From Alphaproteobacteria bacterium (lineage in GTDB: Bacteria; Pseudomonadota; Alphaproteobacteria; Thalassobaculales; Thalassobaculaceae): a stretch of DNA of 56,543 nt. This document shows, one piece after another, positions 34,177 to 46,181 of this stretch; position 1 is the stretch's first letter; the number at the start of each line of letters is the position of its first letter. The stretch lies in assembly GCA_013203465.1 (NCBI GenBank), contig JABMNR010000071.1, positions 1 through 56,543 of the forward strand, read 5' to 3'. Under the pieces are notes generated by a model, which made no database searches, was not told where the DNA came from, and saw only the letters and a list, made by a program, of their open reading frames with translations. The position numbers and the translations under genes are program-made.

Positions 34177-37100
34177 ATGACCCACGCCGATTTCGTTCAT
34201 CTCCGCGTTCATTCCTCTTATTCGCTGGCCGAGGGTGCGATTCACGCCAAGGATCTGGTCAAGCTCACCAAGGCCGAGCGGATGCCGGCGGTGTCGATGA
34301 CCGATACCGGCAACATGTTCGGCGCGCTGGAATTCGCGGTGACTGCTTCGGACGAGGGCATCCAACCGATCGTCGGTGTGCAGCTCAAGGTGCGGCGGCC
34401 GGCGGAGCAGGAGCACCGAGGTCTGCGGGTGGTCGGCGGCAAGGATCACGCGCCCGACCAGCTGCTGCTGCTGGTGCAGTCCGAGATCGGCTACCGCAAC
34501 GTCATGGCGATCATCAGTCGCGCCTATATGGAGAGCACCGGCGAGGAAGAACCACAGATCGAGATGGAGGATCTGGAGGGTGCGACCGATGGCCTGATCG
34601 CGCTGACCGCCAGTGTTCGGGGTGCGGTCGGGCGACTGCTGATCGAGGGCCATGACGACGAGGCGGAGGCCCAGCTGCTGCGTCTGGCGCGGTTGTTCCC
34701 CGATCGCCTGTACATCGAGCTGCAGCGGCATTTCGAGGAGGACGAGAACCGGATCGAGGGCCGCCTGGTCGATCTGGCCTACACGCACGCGCTGCCCCTG
34801 GTCGCCACCAATGAGGTGTTCTTCGCCGATGAGAGCATGCACGAAGCCCATGACGTGCTGTTGTGCATCGCCCAGAGCACCACGGTCGGCAACGCGCAAC
34901 GCCGTCGCGTGACCAGACACCACCGGTTCAAGACCGCCGAGGAGATGCGCGAGCTGTTCTCCGACCTGCCGGAAGCCGTCGATAACACGGTCGTTGTCGC
35001 CCAGCGCTGCGCCTTCATGCCGGAGCGACTCGATCCGATCTTGCCGCGGTTCGAGACCCAGGACGGCCGTAGTGAAGCGGAGGAGCTGCGTACCCAGGCC
35101 GAGCAGGGGCTGGCGCAGCGTCTGGCGGCGCATGTCTTCGCCGAGGACTTAAGCGAAAACGAGCGGGAAGCGACGGCCAAGCCCTACCGCGACCGCTTGG
35201 AAATGGAGCTCGGGACGATCGAACAGATGGGTTTCCCCGGATACTTCCTGATCGTGTCCGACTTCATCAAATGGGCGAAGGCGCAGGCGATCCCGGTTGG
35301 ACCCGGTCGCGGTTCGGGCGCCGGCTCGCTGGTTGCCTATTCGCTGTTGATCACCGACCTCGACCCGTTGCGGTGGGGGCTGTTGTTCGAGCGGTTTCTC
35401 AATCCGGAACGGGTGTCGATGCCGGATTTCGACATTGATTTCTGTCAGGATCGGCGTGACGAGGTCATCCGGTACGTGCAGGAAAAATACGGCCGTGACC
35501 GCGTGGCGCAGATTATTACCTTTGGCAAATTGCAGGCGCGGGCGGCTTTGCGTGACGTCGGCCGGGTGCTGGAGATGCCCTATGGCCAGGTCGACCGCAT
35601 CTGCAAACTGGTGCCGAACAACCCGGCGGCACCGGTCACGCTGGCCCAGGCCATGGAAGCCGAGAAGGATCTGCAACGGGAGCGCGATCAGGACGAGACC
35701 GTCGCCAACTTGATCCGGACGGCCCTTCAGTTGGAGGGCTTGTACCGGAATTCGTCGACCCATGCGGCCGGTGTGGTGATCGGTGACCGGCCGTTGTCGG
35801 AGCTGGTGCCGCTGTACCGCGATCCGCGCTCGGACATGCCGGTGACCCAGTTCAATATGAAATGGGTCGAACAGGCCGGGTTGGTCAAATTCGATTTCCT
35901 GGGCCTGAAGACGCTGACCGTCCTGCAGCGCGCGATCGACCTGCTCGGGGAGCGGGGGATCGAGGTCGACCTGTCCAAGGTCCCCCTGGATGACGCGCCG
36001 GCCTACGCCATGCTGGCCAAGGGCGAGAGCACCGGCGTGTTCCAGTTGGAAAGCTCGGGCATGCGCGATGTGCTGCGCCGCCTGCGGCCCGACCGCTTCG
36101 AGGACATCATCGCGCTGGTGGCGCTGTACCGGCCAGGGCCGATGGCTAATATTCCGAAGTACATCGCCTGTAAACATGGCCAGGAACAGCCGGACTACAT
36201 GCACCCGGTACTGGAACCGGTGCTGAAGGAAACCTTCGGCATCATGATCTATCAGGAGCAGGTGCAGCAGGCGGCCCAACGGCTCTCCGGCTATACGCTC
36301 GGCGGCGCCGACCTGTTGCGGCGGGCCATGGGCAAGAAGATCAAGGCGGAAATGGACGCCCAGCGCGATCGTTTCGTCACCGGCGCGGTCGACAACGGTG
36401 TGGACGAGGACCAGGCGAGCGCGATCTTCGACCAGATTGCCGCCTTCGCCGGCTACGGGTTCAACAAGAGCCATGCCGCCGCCTACGCGCTGGTCGCCTA
36501 TCACACCGCGTATATGAAGGCGAACCACCCGGTGGAGTTTCTCGCCGCGTCGATGACCTACGACATGGCCAACACCGACAAGCTCAATACCTTCCGCCAG
36601 GAGCTGCAGAAGCTGAAAATCTCGCTGCTGCCGCCGGACATCAACCGCTCGCGCCGGGATTTCGCCGTCGAGCGCATGGACAACGGGAGTTGGGGCATTC
36701 GCTACGCCTTGGCGGCGATCAAGAACGTTGGCGGCAACGCCATCGATCAGCTGGTCGAGGCGCGGGAGCGGGACGGGCCGTTCAAGACGCTGGCCGACTT
36801 CGCCGACCGGGTCGACCCACAGACCATCAGCAAGCGGTTGCTGGAGAACATGGTGCGTACCGGCACCTTCGACGCGCTGCACCCCAACCGCGCCGAGCTG
36901 TTCGACAGTTTGGAGACCGTGGTGCGCCTTGCGAGCGCCGCCGCCAGCGAGCGGGGGTCCAATCAGGTCAATATGTTCGCTCTCGATGCGGGTGACAGCA
37001 TTCCCGCCATTCGCCTCAAGGAACGAGCGGAATGGCCGGTGTTGGACCGGCTCAAGGAAGAGTTCGACGCCTTGGGCTTCTATCTCTCGGCCCATCCGCT

Positions 37101-37665
37101 GGACAGCTACACCGACAGTCTGCGGCGCTTGAACGTCACCAGTTCCGACCAAGCCGAGGCCGTGACCACGAAAGCCGGCGGCTCAACCCGTCTGGTGCTC
37201 GCCGGAATCGTCGTCAGCAAACAAATCCGCACCTCGCGCAGGGGCAACCGCTTCGCCTTCGTGCAGATGACCGATCGGATGGGGGTGTTCGAGGTTACCC
37301 TGTTCTCCGAGGCGTTGGCGGTGGCGCGGGACTTTTTGGATTCGGGCGAGCCGTTGCTGATCCGCGCCGACGCCAAGATCGAGGAGGGCAATTTGCGGTT
37401 GCTGGCGGCCGGGGTTGAGCTGTTGGACAAGGCGGCCGGGAAGACGGCGGTGGGCTTGGAGATTTTCCTGCACGACCTCCGCGCGTTGGACCCGCTCAAA
37501 TCGCTGATCGCCAATGAAGGCCGGGGGCGCGGCAAGATCCGGCTCGTGGTGCCGACCGGCCAAGGCGAAGTGCAAATCGCCTTGCCCGAGGCCTATCAGG
37601 TTTCGGCCCGTCTGCGCGGCGCGGTCAAGGCGCTGCCCGGCATCGATTTCGTCCGTGATCTTTGA
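34177..37665 (+). CDS. dnaE: DNA polymerase III subunit alpha
   Basis: The 1162-residue replicative polymerase. An N-terminal PHP domain opens with [13 protein letters not shown]. Catalytic aspartates are Asp417 and Asp419 in PDFDIDF and Asp573 in [10 protein letters not shown], matching D401, D403 and D555 of E. coli DnaE. The palm, fingers ([20 protein letters not shown]), helix-hairpin-helix and OB-fold (about 1000-1080) follow in order, with the beta-clamp region near the end. Length is normal. GGAG precedes the ATG by seven bases. The betaine-aldehyde-dehydrogenase-like gene begins 13 bases after the stop. Confidence 0.98.
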   Translation: MTHADFVHLRVHSSYSLAEGAIHAKDLVKLTKAERMPAVSMTDTGNMFGALEFAVTASDEGIQPIVGVQLKVRRPAEQEHRGLRVVGGKDHAPDQLLLLVQSEIGYRNVMAIISRAYMESTGEEEPQIEMEDLEGATDGLIALTASVRGAVGRLLIEGHDDEAEAQLLRLARLFPDRLYIELQRHFEEDENRIEGRLVDLAYTHALPLVATNEVFFADESMHEAHDVLLCIAQSTTVGNAQRRRVTRHHRFKTAEEMRELFSDLPEAVDNTVVVAQRCAFMPERLDPILPRFETQDGRSEAEELRTQAEQGLAQRLAAHVFAEDLSENEREATAKPYRDRLEMELGTIEQMGFPGYFLIVSDFIKWAKAQAIPVGPGRGSGAGSLVAYSLLITDLDPLRWGLLFERFLNPERVSMPDFDIDFCQDRRDEVIRYVQEKYGRDRVAQIITFGKLQARAALRDVGRVLEMPYGQVDRICKLVPNNPAAPVTLAQAMEAEKDLQRERDQDETVANLIRTALQLEGLYRNSSTHAAGVVIGDRPLSELVPLYRDPRSDMPVTQFNMKWVEQAGLVKFDFLGLKTLTVLQRAIDLLGERGIEVDLSKVPLDDAPAYAMLAKGESTGVFQLESSGMRDVLRRLRPDRFEDIIALVALYRPGPMANIPKYIACKHGQEQPDYMHPVLEPVLKETFGIMIYQEQVQQAAQRLSGYTLGGADLLRRAMGKKIKAEMDAQRDRFVTGAVDNGVDEDQASAIFDQIAAFAGYGFNKSHAAAYALVAYHTAYMKANHPVEFLAASMTYDMANTDKLNTFRQELQKLKISLLPPDINRSRRDFAVERMDNGSWGIRYALAAIKNVGGNAIDQLVEARERDGPFKTLADFADRVDPQTISKRLLENMVRTGTFDALHPNRAELFDSLETVVRLASAAASERGSNQVNMFALDAGDSIPAIRLKERAEWPVLDRLKEEFDALGFYLSAHPLDSYTDSLRRLNVTSSDQAEAVTTKAGGSTRLVLAGIVVSKQIRTSRRGNRFAFVQMTDRMGVFEVTLFSEALAVARDFLDSGEPLLIRADAKIEEGNLRLLAAGVELLDKAAGKTAVGLEIFLHDLRALDPLKSLIANEGRGRGKIRLVVPTGQGEVQIALPEAYQVSARLRGAVKALPGIDFVRDL

Positions 37666-37678
37666 GGAAGGCGGCCCG

Positions 37679-39142
<1,464 letters not shown>

Positions 39143-39211
39143 CGCACGGACTACTAGCGGCCGGCTCCATGCACGCGCTACCGTCCTTCGGGTAACGACG
39201 GAGGCCGCCAA

Positions 39212-40741
39212 ATGAAACGTATCGCCATCCTGGGATTCATGCTGGAAAGCAATCGGTTCGCCCCGCCCTGTGGGCGTGCCGATTTCGAGGAACGCGGCAC
39301 CTATCGCGGCGCCGACATCACCGCGCAGGCGCGGGCCGCTACCCCGTCGATCTATCTCGGGATCTGCGGGTTCTACGCTGAAATGGACCGGTTGCACGGC
39401 CGGGGCGGTTGGGAGCCGCTGCCGATCACCCACGCCTCAAGTCAGCCCGCCGGTCCGATCGAAGAGGCGTATTTCAACGAACTGCTGACCGAATTCGAGA
39501 CCGGCCTGACTGCGGCCGGGGCGGTCGACGGCGTTTACGTACCGGAACATGGCGGCGCCATCGCGGTGCATACCCATGATCCCGATGGCGAGGTGTTCGC
39601 CCTGGTCCGCCGTATCGTCGGCCCGTCGGTGCCGGTCGTCGCCACCCTGGATCTGCACGCCAACGTCTCGGACGTGATGATGGACAGCGTCGACGTGCAG
39701 ATCGGCTATCACTGCAACCCGCACACCGATATTCGCGAGCGCGGCGAGGAGGCGGCGAGGGTATTGAGCGAGTTGATGGCGGGCACCAAGGCGACCGCCT
39801 ACCGGGTGCGGCTGCCCTTGGTCGCGCCCTCGGTCACCCAACTCACGGCGGAAGGCCACCCCTATGGCGATCTGATCCGGCTTGGCCAAACCAAGATCGA
39901 CGACCGGGTGATCAACGTCACGGTGCTGTCCGGCTTCGCCTTTGCCGACACGCCGAAGAACGGCATGACCGTGATTGTGCACACCCGCGACGATCCGGCC
40001 CTGGCGAAATCCCTGGCGGTTGAGCTGGCGGCGGCCGGTTGGGCCGATCACACCCGGTACCGCACCAATATGGCCGCTCTCGACATCGCGGTGCGGCGGG
40101 CTGTGGCCTGTGGCGAGGACGCGGTGGTGCCGTCCATCCTGTTCGCCGATCCGGCCGACAACCCAGGCGGCGGCGGTCGAGGCAACACGACATATATCCT
40201 CAAGGCGTTGCTCGAAGCCGGGGTAAAGGGCTGCCTGTTCGGGGTATTCTTCGATCCGGCGCTGGTTGAGCAAGCCCAGGCGGCCGGTGAGCACACAGCC
40301 TTCCGGGCGCGGCTGAACACGCGGGAGACGGCGCTGTATTCCGAGCCGCTGGAATGGGATGCCCGTGTCGTTCGGCTGCACGACGGCGAGTTCGTCGGCC
40401 ATCACGGCATGGTGGCCGGCAAATCGGTGTCGCTTGGTGCCACCGCCGTCATCGCGTTGGGCGGGGTTGAGCTGGTGGTGATCTCCAAACGTCAGCAATG
40501 CCTGTCGAGCGATTTCTTCGAGGCGTTGGGGCTGGACGTGGTTGGCGCACGGTCGATCATGGTCAAATCGCGCGGTCATTTCCGCGCCGGTTTCAATCAT
40601 TTGTTCCCACCGGAACGGATTGTCGAGGTCGACGTGCCCGGGTTGACCTCGCCCAATTTGGCGAATTTCGACTGGCGCTATCTGCCGCGTCCGGTGTTTC
40701 CGCTTGATCCCGACACCACGTGGGCACCACCCGTGGCATAA
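39212..40741 (+). CDS. M81 family metallopeptidase (MlrC-like)
   Basis: A 509-residue zinc enzyme related to microcystinase C (MlrC), which cleaves linearised microcystin and probably other amides or small peptides. The metal site is formed by Asp147 and His149 (LDLHANVS) and His167/His171/Asp173 (HCNPHTD). The C-terminal MlrC domain contains GNTTYILKALLEAG and VMVKSRGHFRAGF-like segments. A GGAGG site precedes the ATG. It converges on a small secreted-protein gene. The natural substrate is unknown. Confidence 0.88.
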   Translation: MKRIAILGFMLESNRFAPPCGRADFEERGTYRGADITAQARAATPSIYLGICGFYAEMDRLHGRGGWEPLPITHASSQPAGPIEEAYFNELLTEFETGLTAAGAVDGVYVPEHGGAIAVHTHDPDGEVFALVRRIVGPSVPVVATLDLHANVSDVMMDSVDVQIGYHCNPHTDIRERGEEAARVLSELMAGTKATAYRVRLPLVAPSVTQLTAEGHPYGDLIRLGQTKIDDRVINVTVLSGFAFADTPKNGMTVIVHTRDDPALAKSLAVELAAAGWADHTRYRTNMAALDIAVRRAVACGEDAVVPSILFADPADNPGGGGRGNTTYILKALLEAGVKGCLFGVFFDPALVEQAQAAGEHTAFRARLNTRETALYSEPLEWDARVVRLHDGEFVGHHGMVAGKSVSLGATAVIALGGVELVVISKRQQCLSSDFFEALGLDVVGARSIMVKSRGHFRAGFNHLFPPERIVEVDVPGLTSPNLANFDWRYLPRPVFPLDPDTTWAPPVA

Positions 40742-40757
40742 ATCCGCAAAACCCCGA

Positions 40758-41084
40758 TCAAGAGCACAACCGGCGGGGACCGCGGACGAGAACCAGACCG
40801 TCGCGTGTCACCGTGGCGCAAAAAAACAGCGCCATATCACCGGTGGCCGGGGTCCTGCAGAGGGCGCCCGCGGTGGATTTCTCGAACCAGGCGCGCGCGT
40901 CGCTGCCCTGGATATCGCGGTAAGCGCCGGTGAGGCGGCCGGACCGCGCGTAGATCGCGATCTCCTCGCTGCTCAGCGTCATGGTTTCCGCACTCGGTGG
41001 GTAGCACAGCCGCTCGGTGATGCGGCTCACCAGGGAATCATTCGCCCGCGCGGCGCCGACGCCAAGCGACATCACCAGGGCCAT
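40758..41084 (-). CDS. Small putative secreted protein, about 108 residues
   Basis: From the ATG at 41084 the product begins [16 protein letters not shown], which reads as a short signal peptide with an ARA cleavage site. The mature part has three cysteines (LCYPPS, ALCRTP, FFCATV) plus one at the C-terminus, suggesting disulfides in the periplasm. The open frame continues upstream to 41324, but that part looks like random antisense to the rpsB leader. No family is recognised. It converges on the M81 gene and diverges from rpsB. Confidence 0.5.
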   Translation of the reverse strand: MALVMSLGVGAARANDSLVSRITERLCYPPSAETMTLSSEEIAIYARSGRLTGAYRDIQGSDARAWFEKSTAGALCRTPATGDMALFFCATVTRDGLVLVRGPRRLCS

Positions 41085-41322
41085 GACCACGATGGAGGCC
41101 AGGGTGGGGGCCGGGGTGAGGGCCGGGATCGGCGCCTTCCCGACGGCCTCTGGGCCTTGCCAAAGCCCGGCGGGAAGAGTAGACAAACGCCCGTTCAATC
41201 CCGCACACGAGCGCGTGGCGGACTCCGACCGGACGGTTCCGGCCTGGGCCCGTCGCTCCGGTGTCGAGACATTGGCTCGGCGACTGCTCGTGGAGGCGAA
41301 ACCGGAAAAGACGAGGAAAAAC

Positions 41323-42174
41323 ATGTCTCTACCTACATTTACGATGCGTCAACTGCTTGAGGCCGGCATTCACTTCGGCCACCACACCCGGCGCTGGAAC
41401 CCGAAGATGGAGCCCTACATCTTCGGCGTGCGCAACAATGTGCATATTCTCGATCTGCGCCAAACGGTGCCGATGTTGCACCGCGCGCTGGATGCGGTGC
41501 GCGCCGTCGTGGCCAACGGAGGCCGGGTGCTGTTCGTTGGCACCAAGCGTCAGGCCTCCGAGATGATTGCCGACGCGGCCAAGCGCTCGGGGCAATACTA
41601 CGTCAATCACCGCTGGCTCGGTGGCATGCTGACGAACTGGAAGACCATTTCCAATTCGATCAAGCGGCTCAAGGAGCTTGAAGAGACGTTGTCCGGCGAT
41701 GTGATGGGGTTGACCAAGAAAGAGACCCTGGGTTTGACCCGTGAGCGCGACAAGCTGGAGCGCGCTCTGGGCGGCATCAAGGAAATGGGCGGTCTGCCGG
41801 ACATCATGGTGGTGATCGACACCAACAAGGAAAGCCTGGCGATCCTGGAGGCCAACAAGCTTGGCATCCCGGTGGTCGCGGTGCTTGACAGCAATAGCGA
41901 TCCGGACGGCGTGCAGTTCCCGATTCCCGGTAACGACGACGCCATGCGCGCGATCGAGACCTATTGCGAACTGCTGGCCAATTCAGTCCTGAGCGGCCTG
42001 CAGGCGGAAATGCAGTCCACCGGCGGGGATGTGGGCGAGAGCGAACAGGCGCCGATCGAACCTGCCCTTGACGCAGTTGTCGCCGCGGATGACAGCGCCG
42101 GGACCGTCGACGAGGTTGCTCAATCGGCCGAGACGCCGGCGGCCGAGGCTGAGGGTGAGAAGGTTCAAGCCTGA
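41323..42174 (+). CDS. rpsB: Small-subunit ribosomal protein uS2
   Basis: A 283-residue S2 protein of the 30S subunit. The family opening [19 protein letters not shown] and the segments [34 protein letters not shown] and [11 protein letters not shown] are present. Its acidic, alanine-rich C-terminal tail (about 235-283) is longer than in E. coli, as in many alphaproteobacteria. GAGGAAAA precedes the ATG. It heads the rpsB-tsf-pyrH-frr block. Confidence 0.98.
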   Translation: MSLPTFTMRQLLEAGIHFGHHTRRWNPKMEPYIFGVRNNVHILDLRQTVPMLHRALDAVRAVVANGGRVLFVGTKRQASEMIADAAKRSGQYYVNHRWLGGMLTNWKTISNSIKRLKELEETLSGDVMGLTKKETLGLTRERDKLERALGGIKEMGGLPDIMVVIDTNKESLAILEANKLGIPVVAVLDSNSDPDGVQFPIPGNDDAMRAIETYCELLANSVLSGLQAEMQSTGGDVGESEQAPIEPALDAVVAADDSAGTVDEVAQSAETPAAEAEGEKVQA

Positions 42175-42197
42175 TCGCCGAAGAGTTTTTTAGAGAA

Positions 42198-42235
42198 ATG
42201 ACGGCGGTGTCGGTTTGACCGGGGCCGCCGTTCAT
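42198..42235 (+). promoter_or_regulatory. Hairpin in the rpsB-tsf gap
   Basis: ATGACGGCGG (42198-42207) pairs with CCGCCGTTCAT (42225-42235) with one bulged A, and CGGT-TTG-ACCG forms an inner stem. It ends 28 bases before the tsf start. A rpsB-tsf attenuator is known in E. coli, so partial termination that sets the S2 to EF-Ts ratio is plausible. Confidence 0.45.
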
Positions 42236-42263
42236 GCACGCGACGAGCGATGAGGATCGAACG

Positions 42264-43187
42264 ATGGCTGTAACGGCTGCTCTGGTTAAGGAACTGCGCG
42301 AGAAAACCGGCGCCGGCATGATGGACTGCAAGAAGGCGCTGACCGAGACAAATGGCGATCTGGAAGCGGCGATCGACTGGCTGCGCACCAAAGGTCTGGC
42401 CGCGGCCGCCAAGAAGTCGGGCCGCGTGGCGGCCGAGGGATTGGTCGCCGTCGCCACCTCCGGGCTTAAGGGTACGGCGGTCGAGATCAACTCCGAGACC
42501 GACTTTGTGGCCCGCAACGACACCTTCCAGAGCTTTGTCGCGAACGTCGCCGACTTGGCATTGGCGCATGGCGCCGATATCGAGGCGTTGAACGCGGCGG
42601 CGTATCCGGACTCGGGCCGGACCGTGGCGGAGGAACTGACCCACAACATCGTCACCATCGGTGAGAACATGACCTTTCGCCGGGTTGCCGAGTTGTCGGT
42701 GACCGATGGCGTGGTGGTGCCCTATGTGCACAACGCGGTGAAGGCCGGGCTGGGCAAGATTGGCGTCCTTGTGGCGCTGGAGTCGACCGGCGACAAGCAT
42801 AAGCTGGAGAGCCTCGGCAAGCAGATCGCCATGCATGTGGCGGCCACCGCCCCCCAGAGTCTATCGACCGACGACCTCGATCCGGAGGCCGTCGAGCGCG
42901 AGCGTGCGGTGTTGGTCGAGCAGGCGCGCGATTCCGGCAGGCCGGATGAGATCATCGCCAAGATGGTCGAGGGGCGGCTGCGCAAGTTCTACCAAGAAGT
43001 CGTGCTGTTGGAGCAGACCTTCGTGATCGACAATGAGACCAAGATCGCCAAGGTGGTCGAGAACGCCGCCAAGGACGTCGGTGCCCCGGTGACGCTTGCC
43101 GGGTTCGTACGGTTCCAGCTCGGCGAAGGCATCGAGCGCGAGGAAACCGATTTCGCGGCCGAGGTCGCGGCTCAGTTGGCAAGCTGA
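42264..43187 (+). CDS. tsf: Translation elongation factor Ts
   Basis: A 307-residue guanine-nucleotide exchange factor for EF-Tu. The N-terminal UBA-like domain ends in [16 protein letters not shown], and the TDFVARND segment (about 80-87), whose Asp-Phe intrudes into EF-Tu, is present. Two core subdomains follow, with the late coiled segment around [20 protein letters not shown]. The ATG at 42264 matches the family start [12 protein letters not shown]. It lies 89 bases after rpsB. Confidence 0.98.
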   Translation: MAVTAALVKELREKTGAGMMDCKKALTETNGDLEAAIDWLRTKGLAAAAKKSGRVAAEGLVAVATSGLKGTAVEINSETDFVARNDTFQSFVANVADLALAHGADIEALNAAAYPDSGRTVAEELTHNIVTIGENMTFRRVAELSVTDGVVVPYVHNAVKAGLGKIGVLVALESTGDKHKLESLGKQIAMHVAATAPQSLSTDDLDPEAVERERAVLVEQARDSGRPDEIIAKMVEGRLRKFYQEVVLLEQTFVIDNETKIAKVVENAAKDVGAPVTLAGFVRFQLGEGIEREETDFAAEVAAQLAS

Positions 43188-43234
43188 AACAGCGCATCCT
43201 AGTACAGAGGCTGACCGAGGCGGGGGGAACGATC

Positions 43235-43993
43235 TTGGGAGCTGACGCCAACGAAGACGCAAGCCGCGATGAGGACTCTCACGAGGCTTTGTACAGCCGG
43301 GTTCTGCTGAAGATCTCGGGCGAGGCCCTAATGGGTAACCTGGCTTACGGGATCGACCCCGAGATGGTCGATCGAGTGGCCGGCGAAATTCAATCGGTGC
43401 ACGAGACGGGCGTCGAGGTGTGCCTGGTGATTGGCGGCGGCAATATCTTTCGCGGGATGTCGGCCGCCGCGGCCGGCATGGAGCGGGCGACCGGCGACTA
43501 CATGGGCATGTTGGCGACGGTGATGAATTCGCTGGCCATGCAAAGCGCCCTCGAAGGCCGCGGGATCGCGACCCGTGTACTGTCCGCCCTGCCGATCGCG
43601 GCGGTGTGCGAGCCCTATATCCGCCGACGCGCCATGCGCCATATGGAAAAAGGGCGGGTGGTGATCTTCGCCGCCGGCACCGGCAACCCATTCTTTACAA
43701 CCGATACCGCGGCGGCGCTCCGAGCCTCGGAGATGGGATGCAAGGCGCTGCTGAAGGCGACCAAGGTCGATGGCGTCTACGATGCCGATCCGGTTAAGGT
43801 TCCTGATGCGAAACGCTATGAGCGACTGAGCTACATGGACGTGCTGCGACGCGATTTGAAGGTGATGGATGCGTCAGCGATCTCGCTGGCCCGTGAGAAC
43901 GACATTCCGATCTTGGTGTTTTCCATTCACAATAATGGAGCGTTCGCTGAAGTGGTCCGGGGCGATGGCCGGTTCACCATCATTACGGAGTAA
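43235..43993 (+). CDS. pyrH: UMP kinase
   Basis: A 252-residue amino-acid-kinase-fold enzyme converting UMP to [16 protein letters not shown] (about 22-34) binds phosphates, GGGNIFRG lies at about 68-75, and the [13 protein letters not shown] segment contacts UMP. The start is TTG at 43235, with GGGGGGAA six bases upstream, and no ATG or GTG occurs before the first conserved strand. The N-terminus therefore has a 20-residue acidic extension. Frr starts six bases after its stop. Confidence 0.96.
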   Translation: MGADANEDASRDEDSHEALYSRVLLKISGEALMGNLAYGIDPEMVDRVAGEIQSVHETGVEVCLVIGGGNIFRGMSAAAAGMERATGDYMGMLATVMNSLAMQSALEGRGIATRVLSALPIAAVCEPYIRRRAMRHMEKGRVVIFAAGTGNPFFTTDTAAALRASEMGCKALLKATKVDGVYDADPVKVPDAKRYERLSYMDVLRRDLKVMDASAISLARENDIPILVFSIHNNGAFAEVVRGDGRFTIITE

Positions 43994-43999
43994 TCAGGC

Positions 44000-44557
44000 A
44001 TGGCGGATATTGATCTCGACGATCTCGAACGGCGCATGGATGGCGGCGTCGCCAAGCTGAAGTCGGAGTTTGCCGCTCTCCGGACCGGACGGGCGTCGAC
44101 CAGCCTCTTCGATCCGCTGCAGGTCGACGCCTACGGCGCGAAAATGCCGATCAGCCAGCTCGGCACCGTCAGCGTGCCGGAGCCGAGGATGTTGACGGTA
44201 CAGGTCTGGGACAAATCGATGGTCAAGGCAGTCGAGAAGGCGATCCGTGATTCCGATCTCGGCTTGAACCCGCAAAGCGATGGCCAGTTGATTCGCGTGC
44301 CGTTGCCCGATTTGTCCGAGGAACGCCGCCGTGAGCTGGTGCGTGTGGCGTCCAAATACGCCGAGGCCGCGCGTGTCGCGGTCCGCAACGTCCGCCGCGA
44401 TGGCATGGACGATCTCAAGAAGATGGAGAAAGACGGTGATCTCAGTCAGGATGACCGGCATCTTTACGAGGATGAGATCCAGTCGCTGACCGACCAGCAC
44501 GTCAAGGCGATCGACGAAGCGTTGGTGGCGAAAGAACAGGACATCATGCAGGTCTGA
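44000..44557 (+). CDS. frr: Ribosome recycling factor
   Basis: A 185-residue factor that splits post-termination ribosomes together with EF-G. The three-helix domain includes [14 protein letters not shown], the domain II segment [17 protein letters not shown] is intact, and [21 protein letters not shown] marks the late hinge helices. GGAGTAATC lies upstream of the ATG. It sits in the canonical place between pyrH and uppS. Confidence 0.98.
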   Translation: MADIDLDDLERRMDGGVAKLKSEFAALRTGRASTSLFDPLQVDAYGAKMPISQLGTVSVPEPRMLTVQVWDKSMVKAVEKAIRDSDLGLNPQSDGQLIRVPLPDLSEERRRELVRVASKYAEAARVAVRNVRRDGMDDLKKMEKDGDLSQDDRHLYEDEIQSLTDQHVKAIDEALVAKEQDIMQV

Positions 44558-44560
44558 TCC

Positions 44561-45307
44561 ATGGTGGATGTCGCGCTCAGCCCGGTCGAAGCCGGGGATG
44601 GCCCCGATCGGCCGCTGCACGTCGCCATCATCATGGACGGCAACGGGCGTTGGGCTCGGTCGCGTGGCAAGCCAAGAACCTTTGGACACCGCGAGGGCGC
44701 CAAGGCGGTCCGTCGAACCATCGAGGCGGCCAGCGATTTTGGGGTGACCCATCTGACGTTGTTCGGGTTTTCGTCGGAAAACTGGACCCGGCCGGCCACC
44801 GAGATCGGCGATATCATGGCGCTGGTGCGGTTTTATCTCCGCCGCGAGTTGGCCGAACTGCATCGCAGCAATGTCCGCTTCCAAGTGATCGGCGATCGCA
44901 CTCAACTCTCGGACGACATCGTCGAGTTGATCGAGAACGCCGAGCGGACCACCCGGAACAACACTGGCTTGGCCGTTACCTTGGCGCTCAGCTATGGCGG
45001 TCGGGCGGAGATCGCCGGGGCGGCGCGCCGGATCGCGGAAGAGGCGGCGGCTGGCCGGCTCAAGCCCGAGGCCGTGGACGAAACGGCCTTGGCGGCACGG
45101 CTGTCGACCCATGGCTGTCCCGATCCGGATTTGGTGATCCGCACCAGTGGTGAGCAGCGACTCTCGAACTTTCTGTTGTGGCAGGTCGCTTATGCCGAGT
45201 TCGTCTTCCTTGACGTGCTGTGGCCCGATTTCGACCGTACCCATCTGGCGTCGGCGCTTGATGAATTCGGCCGTCGTGAGCGGCGCTACGGCCGAGCCTT
45301 GAGCTGA
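44561..45307 (+). CDS. uppS: Undecaprenyl diphosphate synthase (isoprenyl transferase)
   Basis: A 248-residue cis-prenyltransferase that makes the C55 lipid carrier for peptidoglycan and polysaccharides. The catalytic Asp26 lies in IIMDGNGRWA, with Arg30 and His43 for diphosphate binding. TLFGFSSENWTRP and the late PDLVIRTSGEQRLSNFLLWQ motif are standard. It begins three bases after frr and ends seven before cdsA, so it is in a tight operon. Confidence 0.97.
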   Translation: MVDVALSPVEAGDGPDRPLHVAIIMDGNGRWARSRGKPRTFGHREGAKAVRRTIEAASDFGVTHLTLFGFSSENWTRPATEIGDIMALVRFYLRRELAELHRSNVRFQVIGDRTQLSDDIVELIENAERTTRNNTGLAVTLALSYGGRAEIAGAARRIAEEAAAGRLKPEAVDETALAARLSTHGCPDPDLVIRTSGEQRLSNFLLWQVAYAEFVFLDVLWPDFDRTHLASALDEFGRRERRYGRALS

Positions 45308-45314
45308 GACGGTT

Positions 45315-46181
45315 GTGGCTGGCCCATTGAGCGCTCCGAATCCCGGCGCGGACCGTGGCCCGTACTCGCCCCCACGCAGCGATTTGCGGCTCCGAACCGT
45401 ATCCTCGCTGGTTCTCATGCCGGCCGCCGCCGCCGTTATCTTCATGGGAGGGGTTACGCTGGCCCTGGCCGTGATGATCGTCGTGTTCTTGATGGCCTGG
45501 GAATGGGGCGCCTTGGTTGCCACGTCACCGGCCACACTCACGCGGGCGCGCGTTCTGCTGTCGGCGCTCGGTCTCGCGACGCTGGCGACCACCGTCCTCT
45601 TCACGGCGAGCCATGGCGTGTTCGCGGCCATCGGCGCCTACGTGGTGACCATGGCGTTGGGCCGGGTGATGGGCATGCGGAGCGGGTTGTGGGCCGCCGC
45701 GGCGGTGCTGTCGATCACGATTCCCGCCATCGCGGTGCTGTGGATGCGGGAGCTGCCGAGCCTGGGGCTCGAAACCGTGGTATGGGCGATCGCCACTGTC
45801 GTGGCGGTGGATGTCGGGGCCTATGCGGCCGGGCGGACGATTGGCGGGCCGCGCCTCTGGCCTCGGGTCAGTCCTTCCAAGACGTGGGCGGGGCTGGCTG
45901 GTGGAGCGGTGGCGGCGGTTGTGGTCGCCGGGATCACGACGGCAGTCATCGGCGATGCCCGCCTGCTGGTACTGGTGCCGGTGGCGATTGTCCTGGCGTT
46001 GACGGCGCAGGTAGGCGACCTACTTGAGTCCTCGGTGAAACGGCGGTTTGAGGTAAAGGATTCCGGTGTGTTGATTCCTGGACATGGTGGCGTGTTGGAT
46101 CGGGTGGATGGTCAGCTGACCGTGTTGCCGTTGGTGGCGGCGGCGGTTTGGATCAGCGGCCGCAGCGTGTTGGCATGGTAA
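45315..46181 (+). CDS. cdsA: Phosphatidate cytidylyltransferase
   Basis: A 288-residue inner-membrane enzyme making CDP-diacylglycerol. It has about eight hydrophobic helices and the C-terminal signature around SPSKTWAGLAGG and VKRRFEVKDSGVLIPGHGGVLDRVD, which holds the catalytic acidic and lysine residues. The start is GTG at 45315. It overlaps dxr by seven bases. Confidence 0.95.
   Translation: MAGPLSAPNPGADRGPYSPPRSDLRLRTVSSLVLMPAAAAVIFMGGVTLALAVMIVVFLMAWEWGALVATSPATLTRARVLLSALGLATLATTVLFTASHGVFAAIGAYVVTMALGRVMGMRSGLWAAAAVLSITIPAIAVLWMRELPSLGLETVVWAIATVVAVDVGAYAAGRTIGGPRLWPRVSPSKTWAGLAGGAVAAVVVAGITTAVIGDARLLVLVPVAIVLALTAQVGDLLESSVKRRFEVKDSGVLIPGHGGVLDRVDGQLTVLPLVAAAVWISGRSVLAW

Noticed and set aside
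35149-37152. A 667-residue open frame on the minus strand
   Set aside because: It is the antisense of dnaE, with low-complexity His/Arg/Gln-rich content and no motif; high GC keeps such frames open.
41085-41324. Upstream extension of the small secreted protein to 188 residues
   Set aside because: The added part has no family pattern, places a Pro/Arg-rich stretch before the signal peptide, and lies antisense to the rpsB leader.
43994-45631. A 545-residue open frame on the minus strand
   Set aside because: It is antisense to frr, uppS and cdsA and resembles no protein.
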